Part shown: positions 7,811-17,600 of the stretch, in pieces | Position numbering within the stretch: the stretch's first letter is position 1 | How the letters are laid out: each line of letters begins with the position of its first letter | NCBI RefSeq assembly: GCF_935822925.1 | Contig: NZ_CAKXZS010000011.1 | Coordinates: 528,539 to 591,573 of the forward strand | Direction: 5' to 3' | DNA length: 63,035 bases | Source of the DNA: Mesorhizobium ventifaucium | GTDB taxonomy: Bacteria; Pseudomonadota; Alphaproteobacteria; Rhizobiales; Rhizobiaceae | Notes under the pieces: generated by a model | Seen by the model: the letters and a program-made list of their open reading frames with translations, nothing else | Told to the model about the DNA's origin: nothing | The model's database searches: none | Program-made: the position numbers and the translations under genes

Positions 7811-9010
7811 ATGAGCGGTTCGGCGCTTTTCGAGACCTTTACCCGCGCACCCCTGGCCTTCGACCATGGGGAAGGCACTTGGCTGGTCACCGACAAGGGC
7901 GAGCGATATCTCGATTTTGGCGGCGGCGTTGCCGTGAATTCGCTGGGCCACAGCCATCCGCATCTGGTCTCGGCACTCACCGAGCAGGCGGCCAAGCTCT
8001 GGCATGTCTCCAACCTCTACGAGATTCCGGGGCAGAGCCGTCTGGGCGAGCGGCTGGCCGACGCAACCTTCGCCGACAAGGTGTTCTTCACAAATTCCGG
8101 CGCCGAGGCGCTGGAATGCGCTATCAAGACGGCGCGGCGCTACCATTTCGTCAAGGGTCATCCCGAGCGCTTTCGCATCATCACCTTCGAAGGCGCCTTT
8201 CATGGCCGCACGCTGGCGACCATCGCCGCCGGCGGCCAGTACAAATACCTGGAAGGTTTCGGCCCCAAGGTCGAAGGTTTCGACCAGGTCGGCTTCGACG
8301 ACATCGACGCCGTCGAAAAGGCGATCACATCAGAGACCGCTGCGATCCTGATCGAGCCAGTGCAGGGCGAGGGCGGTATTCGCCCGGTGCCGACGCAGTC
8401 GCTGAAGCGGCTGAGGCAGCTCTGCCAACAGCATGATCTGCTGCTGATCTTCGACGAGGTCCAGTGCGGCATCGGCCGTACCGGAAAACTGTTCGCGCAT
8501 GAATGGGCTGGCGTCACGCCGGACATCATGGCCGTCGCCAAGGGCATCGGCGGTGGCTTCCCGGTGGGCGCCTGCCTCGCCACCGACGAGGCGGCCGTCG
8601 GTATGACCGCCGGCGTGCACGGCACCACTTTCGGCGGCAATCCGCTGGCGATGGCAGTCGGCAACGCCGTGCTCGACGTGGTGCTGGAAGACGGTTTTCT
8701 GGAGGATGTGCAGCGCAAGGCGTTGCTGCTGAAGCAGGGGCTGGCGGGTGTCGCCGACGAATTTCCCGATGTCATTGAAGACATCAGGGGCACCGGCCTG
8801 ATGCTCGGACTGAAATGCGCCGCGCCCAACACTAAAGTGAACATGGCGTTGCGCGACCAGCATCTGCTGGCGGTTCCGGCCGGCGACAACGTTCTTCGCC
8901 TGTTGCCGCCGCTCACCGTCACCGACGCCGAGATCCATGAGGCGCTCGACCGCATCCGCGCCGGCGCCCGGGGCCTGTCGGACGCCATCGCCGCGGCTGC
9001 GGCGAAATAA
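7811..9010 (+). CDS. argD: acetylornithine aminotransferase
   Basis: PLP enzyme of arginine synthesis that interconverts N-acetylglutamate semialdehyde and N-acetylornithine; it may also serve lysine synthesis. The 399-residue protein shows [17 protein letters not shown], the cofactor region [15 protein letters not shown], the Asp motif [15 protein letters not shown] and the Schiff-base Lys in [15 protein letters not shown]. The ATG at 7811 is chosen because earlier in-frame codons run through the terminator-like hairpin. argF follows after 16 bp, so the two form an arginine operon. Confidence 0.95.
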   Translation: MSGSALFETFTRAPLAFDHGEGTWLVTDKGERYLDFGGGVAVNSLGHSHPHLVSALTEQAAKLWHVSNLYEIPGQSRLGERLADATFADKVFFTNSGAEALECAIKTARRYHFVKGHPERFRIITFEGAFHGRTLATIAAGGQYKYLEGFGPKVEGFDQVGFDDIDAVEKAITSETAAILIEPVQGEGGIRPVPTQSLKRLRQLCQQHDLLLIFDEVQCGIGRTGKLFAHEWAGVTPDIMAVAKGIGGGFPVGACLATDEAAVGMTAGVHGTTFGGNPLAMAVGNAVLDVVLEDGFLEDVQRKALLLKQGLAGVADEFPDVIEDIRGTGLMLGLKCAAPNTKVNMALRDQHLLAVPAGDNVLRLLPPLTVTDAEIHEALDRIRAGARGLSDAIAAAAAK

Positions 9011-9026
9011 CAGTCGGAAGACCCAA

Positions 9027-9938
9027 ATGAGCCTTCGCCATTTCACCGATCTTTCCGCCGTTTCCGAGGGCGATCTGCGCCTTATGCTGGACGATGCCGT
9101 CGTGCGAAAGGCAAGGCTCAAGGCTGGCGAGCGGACAAAACCGCTTGAAGGCAAGGTGCTGGCGATGATCTTCGACAAGCCGTCGACGCGCACGCGCGTG
9201 TCCTTCGACGTCGGCATGCGCCAGCTCGGCGGCGAGACCATCATGCTGACCGGCGCCGAGATGCAACTCGGCCGCTCCGAAACCATCGCCGACACGGCCA
9301 AGGTCCTGTCGCGCTATGTCGATGCGATCATGATCCGCACCACATCGCATGACCGCCTGCTGGAGCTGACCGAGAACGCCACCGTTCCCGTCATCAATGG
9401 GCTGACCGACGATACCCATCCCTGCCAGCTGATGGCCGACATCATGACCTTCGAGGAGCATCGCGGCCCGGTCGCCGGTAAGACCATCGCCTGGACCGGC
9501 GACGGCAACAACGTGCTGCATTCGCTGCTGGAGGCCTCGGCACGGTTCCGCTTCAACCTCAACGTCGCCGTGCCGGAAGGCAGCGAGCCGGCGCAGAAGC
9601 ATGTCGACTGGTCGAGGGCGCATGGCGGCAAGTTGAACTTCACCCGCTCGCCCGAGGAAGCCGTCCACGAGGCCGACTGTGTCGTTACCGATTGCTGGGT
9701 GTCGATGGGCCAGGAGCACCGTGCTCGCGGCCACAATGTCTTCTCACCCTATCAGGTCAATGCGGCACTGATGGCGAAGGCAAAGCCTGACGCGTTGTTC
9801 ATGCACTGCCTGCCAGCGCATCGCGGCGAGGAGGTCACCGACGAAGTCATCGACGGGCCGCATTCGGTGGTGTTCGACGAGGCCGAGAACCGGCTCCACG
9901 CCCAGAAGGCGGTTTTGGCTTGGTGCCTCGGCGCTTGA
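9027..9938 (+). CDS. argF: ornithine carbamoyltransferase
   Basis: Forms citrulline from ornithine and carbamoyl phosphate. Signature residues are visible: the carbamoyl-phosphate loop [13 protein letters not shown], the ornithine motif [11 protein letters not shown], and [18 protein letters not shown] near the C-terminus. The length (303 residues) is typical. It starts 16 bp behind argD and is probably co-transcribed with it. Confidence 0.96.
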   Translation: MSLRHFTDLSAVSEGDLRLMLDDAVVRKARLKAGERTKPLEGKVLAMIFDKPSTRTRVSFDVGMRQLGGETIMLTGAEMQLGRSETIADTAKVLSRYVDAIMIRTTSHDRLLELTENATVPVINGLTDDTHPCQLMADIMTFEEHRGPVAGKTIAWTGDGNNVLHSLLEASARFRFNLNVAVPEGSEPAQKHVDWSRAHGGKLNFTRSPEEAVHEADCVVTDCWVSMGQEHRARGHNVFSPYQVNAALMAKAKPDALFMHCLPAHRGEEVTDEVIDGPHSVVFDEAENRLHAQKAVLAWCLGA

Positions 9939-10006
9939 TCCGGGCCGCCGTGATCCGGGCCGCCTTGATCCAGGAGTGCGTGATGCCTATCTCAGGCGCA
10001 TCACGC
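9936..10006. repeat. 15-bp direct repeats and stem-loop after argF
   Basis: TGATCCGGGCCGCC occurs twice with a 15-bp period starting at the argF stop codon, with a third partial copy. A stem follows at 9978-10006 (GCGTGATG paired with CATCACGC). The stem could act as a terminator but lacks a T-run. Confidence 0.6.
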
Positions 10007-10070
10007 AAATCGAGCGCGTTTCGACGCATGCGCCCCGGAGGGCGGCATCGCCGCGCCCCGGAGCTTTGTC

Positions 10071-11081
10071 ATGTTGGAAACCCGTCAATTGGCTGAACAT
10101 CAACCCAAACTCGGCGAATTCGGCTACGCCGGCGACGATCATGTCGTGCCCTTCGAGGTTGGGCCGCTCGACGTGCGCGGCCGCACCGTCCAGCTCGGGC
10201 CGATGCTCGACGCGATCCTCAGCCGTCATGACTATCCCGAGCCGGTGGCCCGCTTGCTCGCGGAAGCCTGCGTGCTGACGGTGCTGCTCGGCACCTCGCT
10301 CAAATTCGAAGGCAAGTTCATCCTGCAGACCCGCACCGACGGGCCGGTCGACATGCTGGTGGCGGATTTTTCCACGCCGCATGCGCTGCGCGCCTATGCC
10401 CGCTTCGACGCCGACCGGCTGGAGGCACTGACCTCTGCCGTCGAGACCTCGCAGCGGACGCTGCTCGGCAGCGGTGTCCTGGCGCTGACTATCGACCAGG
10501 GCGCCCACACGCAGCGCTATCAGGGCATCGTCCAGCTCGACGGCGAGACGTTGGAGGAGGCCGCCCGCACCTATTTCCGGCAGTCGGAGCAGATCCCGAC
10601 CGATCTCAGGCTTTCGGTGGCCAAGCTGTTGACGCCCGGCATCGGCGGTGCCCGCGAGCAATGGCGCGCCGGTGGCATCCTGGCGCAGTTCCTGCCGCAA
10701 TCGCCCGAACGCATGCGCGTGCCCGACCTTCCGGGTGGCGACGGCGATCCGCGCGAGGAGATCCATGATCCGGCCGACAATTCCTGGCAGGAACTGCTCG
10801 CGTTGCTTGGCACCATCGAACCGACGGAACTGATCGACCCGACGATCGGCGCAGAGCGGTTGCTTTACCGGCTGTTCCACGAGCACGGCGTGCGCGTCTT
10901 CGGCGGCGTACCGGTAGCCGACCAGTGCTCATGCTCCAGGGAGAAGATCCGCGGCATTCTCGAAGGCTTCTCCGCCGACGAGATCAGGGACAGCACCGAG
11001 AATGGCGGCATTCACGTCGCCTGCGAATTCTGCTCGAAGCAATATGACTTCGACCCGGCGGAATTTGCTGCGGCGCAATAG
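10071..11081 (+). CDS. hslO: Hsp33 redox-regulated chaperone
   Basis: Cytosolic holdase activated by oxidation. The 336-residue protein ends with the redox zinc site: CSC in DQCSCSREKIRG and CEFC in HVACEFCSKQYDF, the Hsp33 CxC plus CxxC pattern. The body contains VDMLVADFSTPHALRAYARFD and IGGAREQWRAGGILAQFLPQ. It follows argF on the same strand after 132 bp and is convergent with apaG. Confidence 0.95.
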   Translation: MLETRQLAEHQPKLGEFGYAGDDHVVPFEVGPLDVRGRTVQLGPMLDAILSRHDYPEPVARLLAEACVLTVLLGTSLKFEGKFILQTRTDGPVDMLVADFSTPHALRAYARFDADRLEALTSAVETSQRTLLGSGVLALTIDQGAHTQRYQGIVQLDGETLEEAARTYFRQSEQIPTDLRLSVAKLLTPGIGGAREQWRAGGILAQFLPQSPERMRVPDLPGGDGDPREEIHDPADNSWQELLALLGTIEPTELIDPTIGAERLLYRLFHEHGVRVFGGVPVADQCSCSREKIRGILEGFSADEIRDSTENGGIHVACEFCSKQYDFDPAEFAAAQ

Positions 11082-11115
11082 CAGGCGTCAGTGCTGCCTC
11101 GGTGCCTTCGCAGAG

Positions 11116-11156
11116 CTTGGGTTCCTCGCCCCACGCAGAGAGGTGAGGAACCCAAG
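11116..11156. terminator. 12-bp perfect stem-loop between hslO and apaG
   Basis: CTTGGGTTCCTC and GAGGAACCCAAG form a perfect 12-bp stem around a 17-nt loop, in the gap between two convergent genes. It is probably a bidirectional terminator, although no T-run follows. Confidence 0.55.
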
Positions 11157-11162
11157 TGAGCC

Positions 11163-11555
11163 TCAGTTGACGGTGCGCCGCGTGCCCGGCAGGTCGAGCG
11201 AAAAGGCGGGGATGGCAACGTCGAACGTCTCGCCCAGCTTGTTGCGCATCGTGTAGTGGCCGACCATGATGCCGGATGGCGTCGAGAGTGGGCAGCCAGA
11301 CGTATACTGATAGCTATCGCCGGGATTGAGTTCAGGCTGGTCGCCGACAACGCCAGCGCCGCGCACCTCCTCGACCCGGCCGGTGCCGTCGGTGATATGC
11401 CAGTAGCGTGACAGAAGCTGCACGAATTCATCCGACTGGTTGTCGATGGTTACCTGGTAGCCCCAGACATAGCGGTTCTCCGAAGGGTCGGAGCGATCCT
11501 CCAGATAGAACGGCCTGACCTGCACTTCGATGTTGCGCGTGACGGCGCTGTACAT
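11163..11555 (-). CDS. apaG: ApaG family protein
   Basis: Small beta-sandwich protein (Co2+/Mg2+ efflux-associated ApaG/DUF525; exact biochemical role uncertain). The 130-residue sequence shows the family core [43 protein letters not shown], and [24 protein letters not shown]. It lies convergent to hslO. The same gene order is common in Rhizobiales. Confidence 0.95.
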   Translation of the reverse strand: MYSAVTRNIEVQVRPFYLEDRSDPSENRYVWGYQVTIDNQSDEFVQLLSRYWHITDGTGRVEEVRGAGVVGDQPELNPGDSYQYTSGCPLSTPSGIMVGHYTMRNKLGETFDVAIPAFSLDLPGTRRTVN

Positions 11556-11681
11556 AAATTACTCCACAGTATGCAGACGGAACATTCGACGCTCTCCGCA
11601 GTTCGGCCAACGGGGTGCCTCCCCTCGTTCGGTGCCTGCCATCGTTGCCCGAAACTGTTGAGCGCAGGTGCCGAAGAACAA

Positions 11682-11697
11682 TGTCATTTAAGTGACA
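11682..11697. promoter_or_regulatory. TGTCA-N6-TGACA palindrome upstream of glycosyltransferase
   Basis: A 16-bp inverted repeat with 5-bp perfect arms lies in the 242-bp gap between divergent apaG and the glycosyltransferase gene. It could be an operator. The regulator is unknown. Confidence 0.25.
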
Positions 11698-11797
11698 CAT
11701 GACAATGATGGTGTGCAGGGCCGGGCGACTCAGCATTCTGTCGAACTGTTGAAAACGGCTTTGATGCGGCCGGTTTTTCTGGAGCGACCAGATATTG

Positions 11798-12952
11798 ATG
11801 GAATTGACAGTCACAGCCGCCTTGCTTTCCATAGCTTTGCTTCTTGTCAATCTCGCCAGCATCCTGCTCGCTTCGTTGAAGCTGAAGCGGCCTGGCAGGA
11901 TCACGCCGCCAGCCGGCAAGGCGCCGCCGGTGTCGATCGTCGTGCCGTCGCGCGGCGTCGAGCCGTTTACCGAGGAGACGCTCGACCGGGCCTTCTCTCT
12001 CGACTGGCCGCACTATGAGCTCATCTTCTGCGTCGCCCATGCCGACGACCCGGTGGTCGGGCCGATCACCGATGCGATCGCCCGCTTTCCGGCCGTGCCG
12101 GCCCGGCTGCTGGTCGGCGACGACCGCATCAGCGGCAATCCGAAACTCAACAATTGCGTGAAGGGCTGGGAGGCGGCGCGCCACCCCTGGGTCATCCTTG
12201 CCGATTCCAACGTCCTGATGCCGAGGGACTATGTCCAGCATCTGATGACGGCATGGCGGCAGGACACCGGCCTCGTCTGCTCGACGCCGATCGGCTCGCG
12301 GCCGGACGGGTTCTGGGCGGAGGTCGAATGCGCTTTCCTCAATACGCTGCAGGCGCGCTGGCAATATACCGGCGAGGCGCTCGGGCTCGGTTTTGCCCAG
12401 GGCAAGAGCATGTTGTGGAACAAGCCATTGCTCGACGCCAATGGCGGCATCCGTGCGCTTGCTGCTGAGATTGCCGAGGATGCCGCTGCGACCAAGCTGG
12501 TTAACGGGCTCGGACTGCGCGTCAATCTCGTTGCCGCACCCTTCGAGCAGCCGCTCGGTTTGCGCACATTTGACGAAATCTGGTCGCGCCAGGCCCGCTG
12601 GGCACGCCTGCGTCGCGTCACCTTCCCACTGTTCTTCGCGCCCGAGATCCTGATCGGAGCGGCGCCGCCGCTGGTGCTTGCGCTGGTTGCGGCAGCAGGC
12701 GCCGGCTTCAGCCTGCCGGCAACCGCTATCGCCGTGCTGATCGTCGCCTATCTCCCGGAATGCGCTCTCGCCTCGGCCAAGGGCTGGCACCTGTCGTTGC
12801 GCATGATCCCGGCGATGGTTGCGCGGGACGTGATGCTTCCCGCCATCTGGGTGCGCGGCTGGCTCAGCGGTGCCGTCGACTGGCGCGGCAACACGATGAC
12901 CATCCAAACCAGCGCCGTTGCGGAATTGGAAGAGACGCCGTCGGGCGCCTGA
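11798..12952 (+). CDS. glycosyltransferase, ceramide glucosyltransferase-like (GT21)
   Basis: Membrane glycosyltransferase of 384 residues. An N-terminal transmembrane helix is followed by the GT2/21 core: VSIVVPSRGVEPFTEETL, NPKLNNCVKGWEAA and ILADSNVLMP. It also has the processive-type motif RQARWARLRR. Two or three C-terminal hydrophobic helices follow. The pattern fits ceramide or hopanoid-type lipid glucosyltransferases; the substrate is not proven. The ATG at 11798 is preferred to the TTG three bases earlier. Confidence 0.82.
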   Translation: MELTVTAALLSIALLLVNLASILLASLKLKRPGRITPPAGKAPPVSIVVPSRGVEPFTEETLDRAFSLDWPHYELIFCVAHADDPVVGPITDAIARFPAVPARLLVGDDRISGNPKLNNCVKGWEAARHPWVILADSNVLMPRDYVQHLMTAWRQDTGLVCSTPIGSRPDGFWAEVECAFLNTLQARWQYTGEALGLGFAQGKSMLWNKPLLDANGGIRALAAEIAEDAAATKLVNGLGLRVNLVAAPFEQPLGLRTFDEIWSRQARWARLRRVTFPLFFAPEILIGAAPPLVLALVAAAGAGFSLPATAIAVLIVAYLPECALASAKGWHLSLRMIPAMVARDVMLPAIWVRGWLSGAVDWRGNTMTIQTSAVAELEETPSGA

Positions 12953-12997
12953 CCGCGCCTGCTTTGCAGATAGAGCGCAGCAGTTCGGCGCGTATCC

Positions 12998-14188
12998 CTA
13001 TCCAGCGGCTTTCAAGGCCTGCTCGATGTCTTCGAGCAGGTCGTCAGTGTCCTCCAGTCCGACGGACAGCCTGAGCGTGCCTGGCCCAATGCCAAGTTCG
13101 GCCCGCGCCTCGTCGCTCAGATTCTTGTGTGTCGTCGTCGCTGGATGGGTGATCAGGCTCTTGGCGTCACCGAGATTGTTGGAAATCAGCACGACATCGA
13201 GCGCGTTCTGGAAGGCGAAGGCCGCCTGCTTGCCCCCCTTGACGTCGAGGCAGATCAGCGTCGAGCCGCCCGACATCTGCTTCGTGACGACCGCCGCCTG
13301 CGGGTGATCGGCGCGGCCGGGATAGATGACGCGGACAATTTCCGATCGCTCGGCGAGGAAGTCAGCGATCCGGCCGGCACTTTCCGTCTGCTGGCGCACG
13401 CGCAGCGGCAGCGTCTCCAGGCCCTTCAGCAGCGTCCAGGCATTGAAGGGCGAGAGGCTGGGGCCGGTGTGGCGGAAGTAGTCGTGCAAATTCTCATCGA
13501 TCCACTTCTTGTCCGACAGGATGATGCCGCCGAGGCAGCGGCCCTGGCCGTCGATGTGCTTGGTCGCCGAATAGACGACAATATGGGCGCCGAGCTGCAA
13601 CGGCTTCTGCTGCAAGGGCGTGGCAAAGACGTTGTCGACGATCAGCCGCGCGCCGATCGAATTGGCAAGCGAGGCAACGGCGGCGATGTCGACGACCTCC
13701 AGCGTTGGATTGGTCGGGCTTTCAAGGAAGAACAACTTGGTGTTGGGCCTGACCGCCTTTTCCCAATTGGCGATTTCGGTGCCGTCGACCAGCGTCGCCT
13801 CGATGCCGTATTTCGGCGCCAGCGTCTCGACCACCCAGCGGCAGGAGCCGAACAGCGCGCGCGCCGCCACGATGTGGTCGCCCGCCCGGGCACTGCACAG
13901 CAACGCCGCTGTCACCGCCGCCATGCCGGATGCGGTGGCGCGGGCATCTTCGGCACCTTCCAGCGCACACATGCGCTTCTCGAACATGTCGACCGTCGGA
14001 TTGGCATAGCGCGAATAGATGAAGCCCGGTTCCTCGCCCTTGAAGCGGGCTTCCGCCGCCTGCGCCGTGTCGTAGACATAGCCTTGCGTGAGATACATCG
14101 CCTCGGAGGTTTCGCCGAAGCCGGAACGCAGCGTTCCTGCATGCACGAGGGCGGTCTGAGGCTTCCAGTTGCGCGTGTTGCTCGTCAT
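12998..14188 (-). CDS. metZ: O-succinylhomoserine sulfhydrylase
   Basis: PLP enzyme making homocysteine from O-succinylhomoserine and sulfide. The sequence shows the Cys/Met metabolism family signature: GFIYSRYANPTVDMFEKRM, ATASGMAAVTAALL, FLESPTNPTLEVVDI, the cofactor Asp in LIVDNVFATP, and the Schiff-base Lys in VVYSATKHIDGQGR. Length is 396 residues from the ATG at 14188. A GTG immediately before it is also open. A SAM-II riboswitch and an intrinsic terminator precede it, so expression should fall when S-adenosylmethionine is plentiful. Confidence 0.93.
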   Translation of the reverse strand: MTSNTRNWKPQTALVHAGTLRSGFGETSEAMYLTQGYVYDTAQAAEARFKGEEPGFIYSRYANPTVDMFEKRMCALEGAEDARATASGMAAVTAALLCSARAGDHIVAARALFGSCRWVVETLAPKYGIEATLVDGTEIANWEKAVRPNTKLFFLESPTNPTLEVVDIAAVASLANSIGARLIVDNVFATPLQQKPLQLGAHIVVYSATKHIDGQGRCLGGIILSDKKWIDENLHDYFRHTGPSLSPFNAWTLLKGLETLPLRVRQQTESAGRIADFLAERSEIVRVIYPGRADHPQAAVVTKQMSGGSTLICLDVKGGKQAAFAFQNALDVVLISNNLGDAKSLITHPATTTHKNLSDEARAELGIGPGTLRLSVGLEDTDDLLEDIEQALKAAG

Positions 14189-14223
14189 CACCTTGTTCCA
14201 AACACAAAAAATCGTCCAAACAC

Positions 14224-14254
14224 AAAAAAACCGGCCGCGAAAGTCGCAACCGGT
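14224..14254 (-). terminator. intrinsic terminator controlled by the SAM-II riboswitch
   Basis: On the minus strand an 11-bp stem (ACCGGTTGCGA with TCGCGGCCGGT, two G-T pairs) is followed by seven Ts. It lies between the riboswitch and metZ, the layout of a transcriptional OFF switch. Confidence 0.85.
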
Positions 14255-14277
14255 CCATACGGCCTTTCGGCCAACGG

Positions 14278-14335
14278 TCCTTTAGCGACTTGTTTAACGT
14301 GGCTGCAAGCCGACCGGCCAAATCACCACGGGATA
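14278..14335 (-). promoter_or_regulatory. SAM-II riboswitch (metA motif) upstream of metZ
   Basis: The minus strand carries the conserved SAM-II core: GTGGTGATTTGGCCGG, then CTTGCAGCCACGTTAAAC, then AAGTCGCTAAA. The segment GTGG pairs with CCAC to form stem P1, and the pseudoknot strand follows. This aptamer is known from alphaproteobacterial methionine genes. The downstream terminator before metZ completes the switch. Confidence 0.93.
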
Positions 14336-14464
14336 ACGATCCTTTAGACCTGCACCGCGCTTGCGTCAATTGCCCGCATGATTAAGAGGTTTGTACCAGC
14401 GGGTTCCACGGCAGGAACCTGCGACAAGACGAGACCACGCCCGGCCTTGGAGCGGAGCCAGACT

Positions 14465-15559
14465 TTGCGGCAGACAGGCATTCTTCCGGATCAGGATATT
14501 TCCGCGCTGCACCAGTCGGGCGCGCTGAAGTCACTGCGCGCGCTCGATGCCGACCAGGTCCAGCCGGCCAGCCTCGACCTCAGGCTTGGCGACAAGGCCT
14601 GGCGGGTGCGCGCCTCCTTCCTGCCCGGGCCCAACCACAGGGTTGCTGAAAAACTCGACCGCCTGAAGCTGCACGAAATCAATCTCGCCGATGGTGCGGT
14701 ACTGGAGACGGGCTGCGTCTATATCGTGCCGCTGCTCGAGAGTCTGGCGCTTCCGGCAAACATTTCCGCCTCGGCCAACCCGAAGAGCTCGACCGGGCGG
14801 CTCGACATCTTCACCCGGGTGATGACCGATCGCGGCCACGAGTTCGACAAGATCGCTGCCGGCTACAACGGCCCGCTCTATCTGGAAGTCAGCCCGCGCA
14901 CGTTTCCGATCGTCGTTCGCGCCGGCTCGCGGCTGTCGCAGATCCGGTTCCGCACCGGCAATGCGCTTTTGTCGGAAAGCGAGCTGCACGAATTGCATCG
15001 TGCCGAGACGCTCGTCGCCACCGACCCGCCGAACATTTCCGGCGGCGGCATCGCACTGTCCATCGACCTCGACGGCGACAAGGATGGGCTGGTCGGCTAC
15101 CGCGGCAAGCACCACACCGGCCTGGTCGATGTCGATAAGCGCGCCGCGCAGGATGTCGTCGATTTCTGGGAGCCGCTCTACAAGAGCGGCGCCGGCGAAC
15201 TGGTGCTCGACCCGGACGAATTCTACATCCTGGTGTCCCGCGAGGCGGTGCATGTGCCGCCGCTCTATGCCGCCGAGATGACGCCCTTCGATCCGCTGGT
15301 CGGCGAATTCCGCGTCCACTATGCCGGTTTCTTCGATCCGGGTTTTGGCCATTCGGCCTCGGGCGGCACCGGCAGCCGGGCGGTGCTCGAAGTGCGCAGC
15401 CACGAAGTGCCGTTCATCCTCGATCACGGCCAGATCGTCGGACGGCTGGTCTACGAGCACATGCTGAAGCGGCCGCAGGCACTCTACGGCACAGATCTCG
15501 GCTCGAACTATCAGGCACAGGGCCTGAAACTGTCCAAGCATTTTCGCGCGGCGCGCTGA
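14465..15559 (+). CDS. dcd: 2'-deoxycytidine 5'-triphosphate deaminase, double-domain type
   Basis: Deaminates dCTP to dUTP for thymidylate synthesis. Two trimeric-dUTPase/Dcd-like halves are present. The first contains ILPDQDISAL, VQPASLDLRLGDKAWRVRA and SANPKSSTGRLDIFTRV. The second contains YILVSREAVHVPPLYAAEMTPFD and GEFRVHYAGFFDPGFG. The TTG at 14465 has GGAG 7 nt upstream and gives 364 residues with a family-typical start; an ATG at 14378 would add 29 unusual residues. It is divergent from metZ. The fused two-domain form is the type I associate with Alphaproteobacteria. Confidence 0.85.
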   Translation: MRQTGILPDQDISALHQSGALKSLRALDADQVQPASLDLRLGDKAWRVRASFLPGPNHRVAEKLDRLKLHEINLADGAVLETGCVYIVPLLESLALPANISASANPKSSTGRLDIFTRVMTDRGHEFDKIAAGYNGPLYLEVSPRTFPIVVRAGSRLSQIRFRTGNALLSESELHELHRAETLVATDPPNISGGGIALSIDLDGDKDGLVGYRGKHHTGLVDVDKRAAQDVVDFWEPLYKSGAGELVLDPDEFYILVSREAVHVPPLYAAEMTPFDPLVGEFRVHYAGFFDPGFGHSASGGTGSRAVLEVRSHEVPFILDHGQIVGRLVYEHMLKRPQALYGTDLGSNYQAQGLKLSKHFRAAR

Positions 15560-15652
15560 TCGCCCACTATGATCAGACCATGCTTGCCTGACCTTTCGGG
15601 TCGTGCTTGGCTGTGCCTAGCCGTCAACACGGTTGAACAAGGGGAACAAAAA

Positions 15653-16426
15653 ATGCAGATTTCAAGATGGATCGCATCGGCAGCAACAGCTGCCATGCTG
15701 GCGATGTCAGCCGGGTCCTTGTCGGCGCAAGCACAGGAAAAGTTGAAGATCGCCACTGAAGGCGCCTATCCGCCGTTCAACACCATCACCGCGGATGGCA
15801 AGCTCGTCGGCTTCGACATCGACATCGCCAATGCGCTTTGCGCTCAGATGAAGGTCGAATGCGAACTTGTCACGCAGGACTGGGACGGCATGATTCCGGC
15901 GCTCCAGGCGAGAAAGTTTGACGCCATTATCGCGTCCATGAGCATTACCGAGGAGCGCAAGAAACAGGTCTCCTTCACCAACAAATACTATACGACGCCG
16001 CTTTCGCTGGTGGCCTTGAAGGACAGCGATATTGCCTCGACCGAACCGGCGGCACTCGCCGGCAAGACGGTCGGCGCCCAGGCTTCGACCACCCAGGCCG
16101 ACCATGCCCAGGATGTCTATGGCAAGGCCGGCGCCGAGGCGAAGCTCTATCCAACCCAGGAGGAGGCGGTCGCCGACCTGATGAACGGCCGTCTCGATGC
16201 CGTCCTTTCAGACAAATTCGTGCTGATGGACTGGATGAAGAAATCGAGCGACGGCTGCTGCAAGATGGTCGGCGACGTCAAGGGCACCGAAACCGAAGCC
16301 GGTATCGCCGTGCGCAAGGAAGACAATGCGCTGCGCGAAAAGCTCAACGCCGCGATTGACGCGATCGTCGCCGATGGGACCTACAAGAAGATCCAGGCCA
16401 AATATTTCGATTTCGATATTTATTGA
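15653..16426 (+). CDS. amino-acid ABC transporter substrate-binding protein
   Basis: Periplasmic binding protein of the Lys/Arg/Orn/His group, 257 residues. A signal peptide ends near SLSAQAQEK. It is followed by IATEGAYPPFNTITADGKLVGFDIDIANALC, WDGMIPALQARKFDAIIASMSITEERK, and the ligand-loop GAQASTTQADH. No transporter permeases follow in the window: the next gene is gguC on the other strand. It is therefore an orphan or uses distant components. Confidence 0.88.
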   Translation: MQISRWIASAATAAMLAMSAGSLSAQAQEKLKIATEGAYPPFNTITADGKLVGFDIDIANALCAQMKVECELVTQDWDGMIPALQARKFDAIIASMSITEERKKQVSFTNKYYTTPLSLVALKDSDIASTEPAALAGKTVGAQASTTQADHAQDVYGKAGAEAKLYPTQEEAVADLMNGRLDAVLSDKFVLMDWMKKSSDGCCKMVGDVKGTETEAGIAVRKEDNALREKLNAAIDAIVADGTYKKIQAKYFDFDIY

Positions 16427-16448
16427 CGTTGAAGGGTGCGCGCTCTTC

Positions 16449-16593
16449 CTTCTCCCCTTGTGGGAGAAGGTGGCCTCGCGAAGCGAGGTCGGATGAGGGG
16501 TGTTCCAGGGAAAGCCGACGCCTCATTCCGTCCAGCACCCCTCATCCGTCTCGGCGCTGCGCGCCGATCCACCTTCTCCCACAAGGGGAGAAG
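16449..16593. repeat. long palindromic intergenic element (RIME-like)
   Basis: Nearly the whole 145-bp segment forms an inverted repeat. The outer arms contain CTTCTCCCCTTGTGGGAGAAG and its mirror, the inner arms contain GATGAGGGGTG and CACCCCTCATC. A related element with different outer sequence stands at 57668-57797. Such mosaics are typical of rhizobial intergenic regions. Confidence 0.85.
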
Positions 16594-16607
16594 GAGGAGG
16601 CTGGCGT

Positions 16608-17600
16608 TCAAAGCGCCTTCACCGCCACCTTCACCGGCTGCTCGATTTCAAGCGGGTTGCGCAGCGGCAGGCCGAAATCCCTGGCCTCGATCTCGAAGAC
16701 GTCGCCGGCCTCGGTCCTGACGCCGTCGGCGAAGGACAGTGTCGCCGTGCCGAACATGTGCACATGCACGTCGCCCGGCTGGCGGAAGGCCGAATATTTG
16801 AAGTGGTGATGTTCGAGATTGGCGATGGTGTGCGACATGTTCGCCTCGCCCGACAGGAACGGCTTCTCCCACAGCAGCTGGCCGTCGCGGAGGATGCGCG
16901 AGGAACCCCTGACGTCGGACGGCAGGTCGCCGATCAGGATCTCCGGCCCGAACGAAGCGTTGCGCAGCTTGGAATGCGCGAGGAAAAGATAGTTCACGCG
17001 CTCGGTGACGTGATCGGAAAATTCGTTTGACAGCGTGAAGCCGACGCGGAACGGGACGCCGTCGTCGCCGATGACATAGATGCCGGCGACTTCCGGCTCC
17101 TCGCCGGCATCCTGGGCGAAGGCGGGCGACAGAAGTGCCGCACCGGGCGCCACTGCCATGGTGCCGTTGCCCTTGTAGAACCATTCCGGCTGCACGCCGG
17201 TCTGGCCCTTGGCCGGCTTGCCGCCCTCCAGCCCCATGCGGAACATCTTCATGGAATCGGTGAGCTGCTCCTCGCCGTCGCTGCTGAGCTTCTTGTGCAT
17301 GGAATCGCGGGTCGCGGCGGAGCCGAGATGTGTCAGCCCGGTGCCGGTGAGGTGGAGATGCGCCGGGTCGGGATGGTTGATCGGCGACAACAGCCGCCCC
17401 TTCTTGTAGGCGGCATCGAGGTCGACCGCTTCACCGAAGCCCTTGCGCTCGATCAGGGCGACGAGCCCGGTGCCGGTGCGCGCGGCCTCCATCGCCAGCG
17501 AATAGACGCTGCGGGCGCCGTTGATGATTCTGGTCTTGCCGCCGTTGCGGGCGACGACGCGGATGGTCTCCGCCTCGTCGAGGATTTGCGAAATCAGCAT
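16608..17600 (-). CDS. gguC: GguC family protein (fumarylacetoacetate hydrolase fold)
   Basis: A 330-residue protein of the FAH superfamily, of the AraD1/GguC kind linked to sugar-acid catabolism. The sequence has a short N-terminal domain and then a metal-site region with GVQPEWFYKGNGTM and EPEVAGIYVIGDDG. RVGFTLSNEFSDHVTERVNYLFLAHSKLRNASFGPEI and FGTATLSFADGV follow. It is the last gene of the chvE-gguA-gguB-gguC order, separated from gguB by 286 bp. Its exact reaction is not settled; a dehydratase acting on a sugar acid is plausible. Confidence 0.85.
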   Translation of the reverse strand: MLISQILDEAETIRVVARNGGKTRIINGARSVYSLAMEAARTGTGLVALIERKGFGEAVDLDAAYKKGRLLSPINHPDPAHLHLTGTGLTHLGSAATRDSMHKKLSSDGEEQLTDSMKMFRMGLEGGKPAKGQTGVQPEWFYKGNGTMAVAPGAALLSPAFAQDAGEEPEVAGIYVIGDDGVPFRVGFTLSNEFSDHVTERVNYLFLAHSKLRNASFGPEILIGDLPSDVRGSSRILRDGQLLWEKPFLSGEANMSHTIANLEHHHFKYSAFRQPGDVHVHMFGTATLSFADGVRTEAGDVFEIEARDFGLPLRNPLEIEQPVKVAVKAL

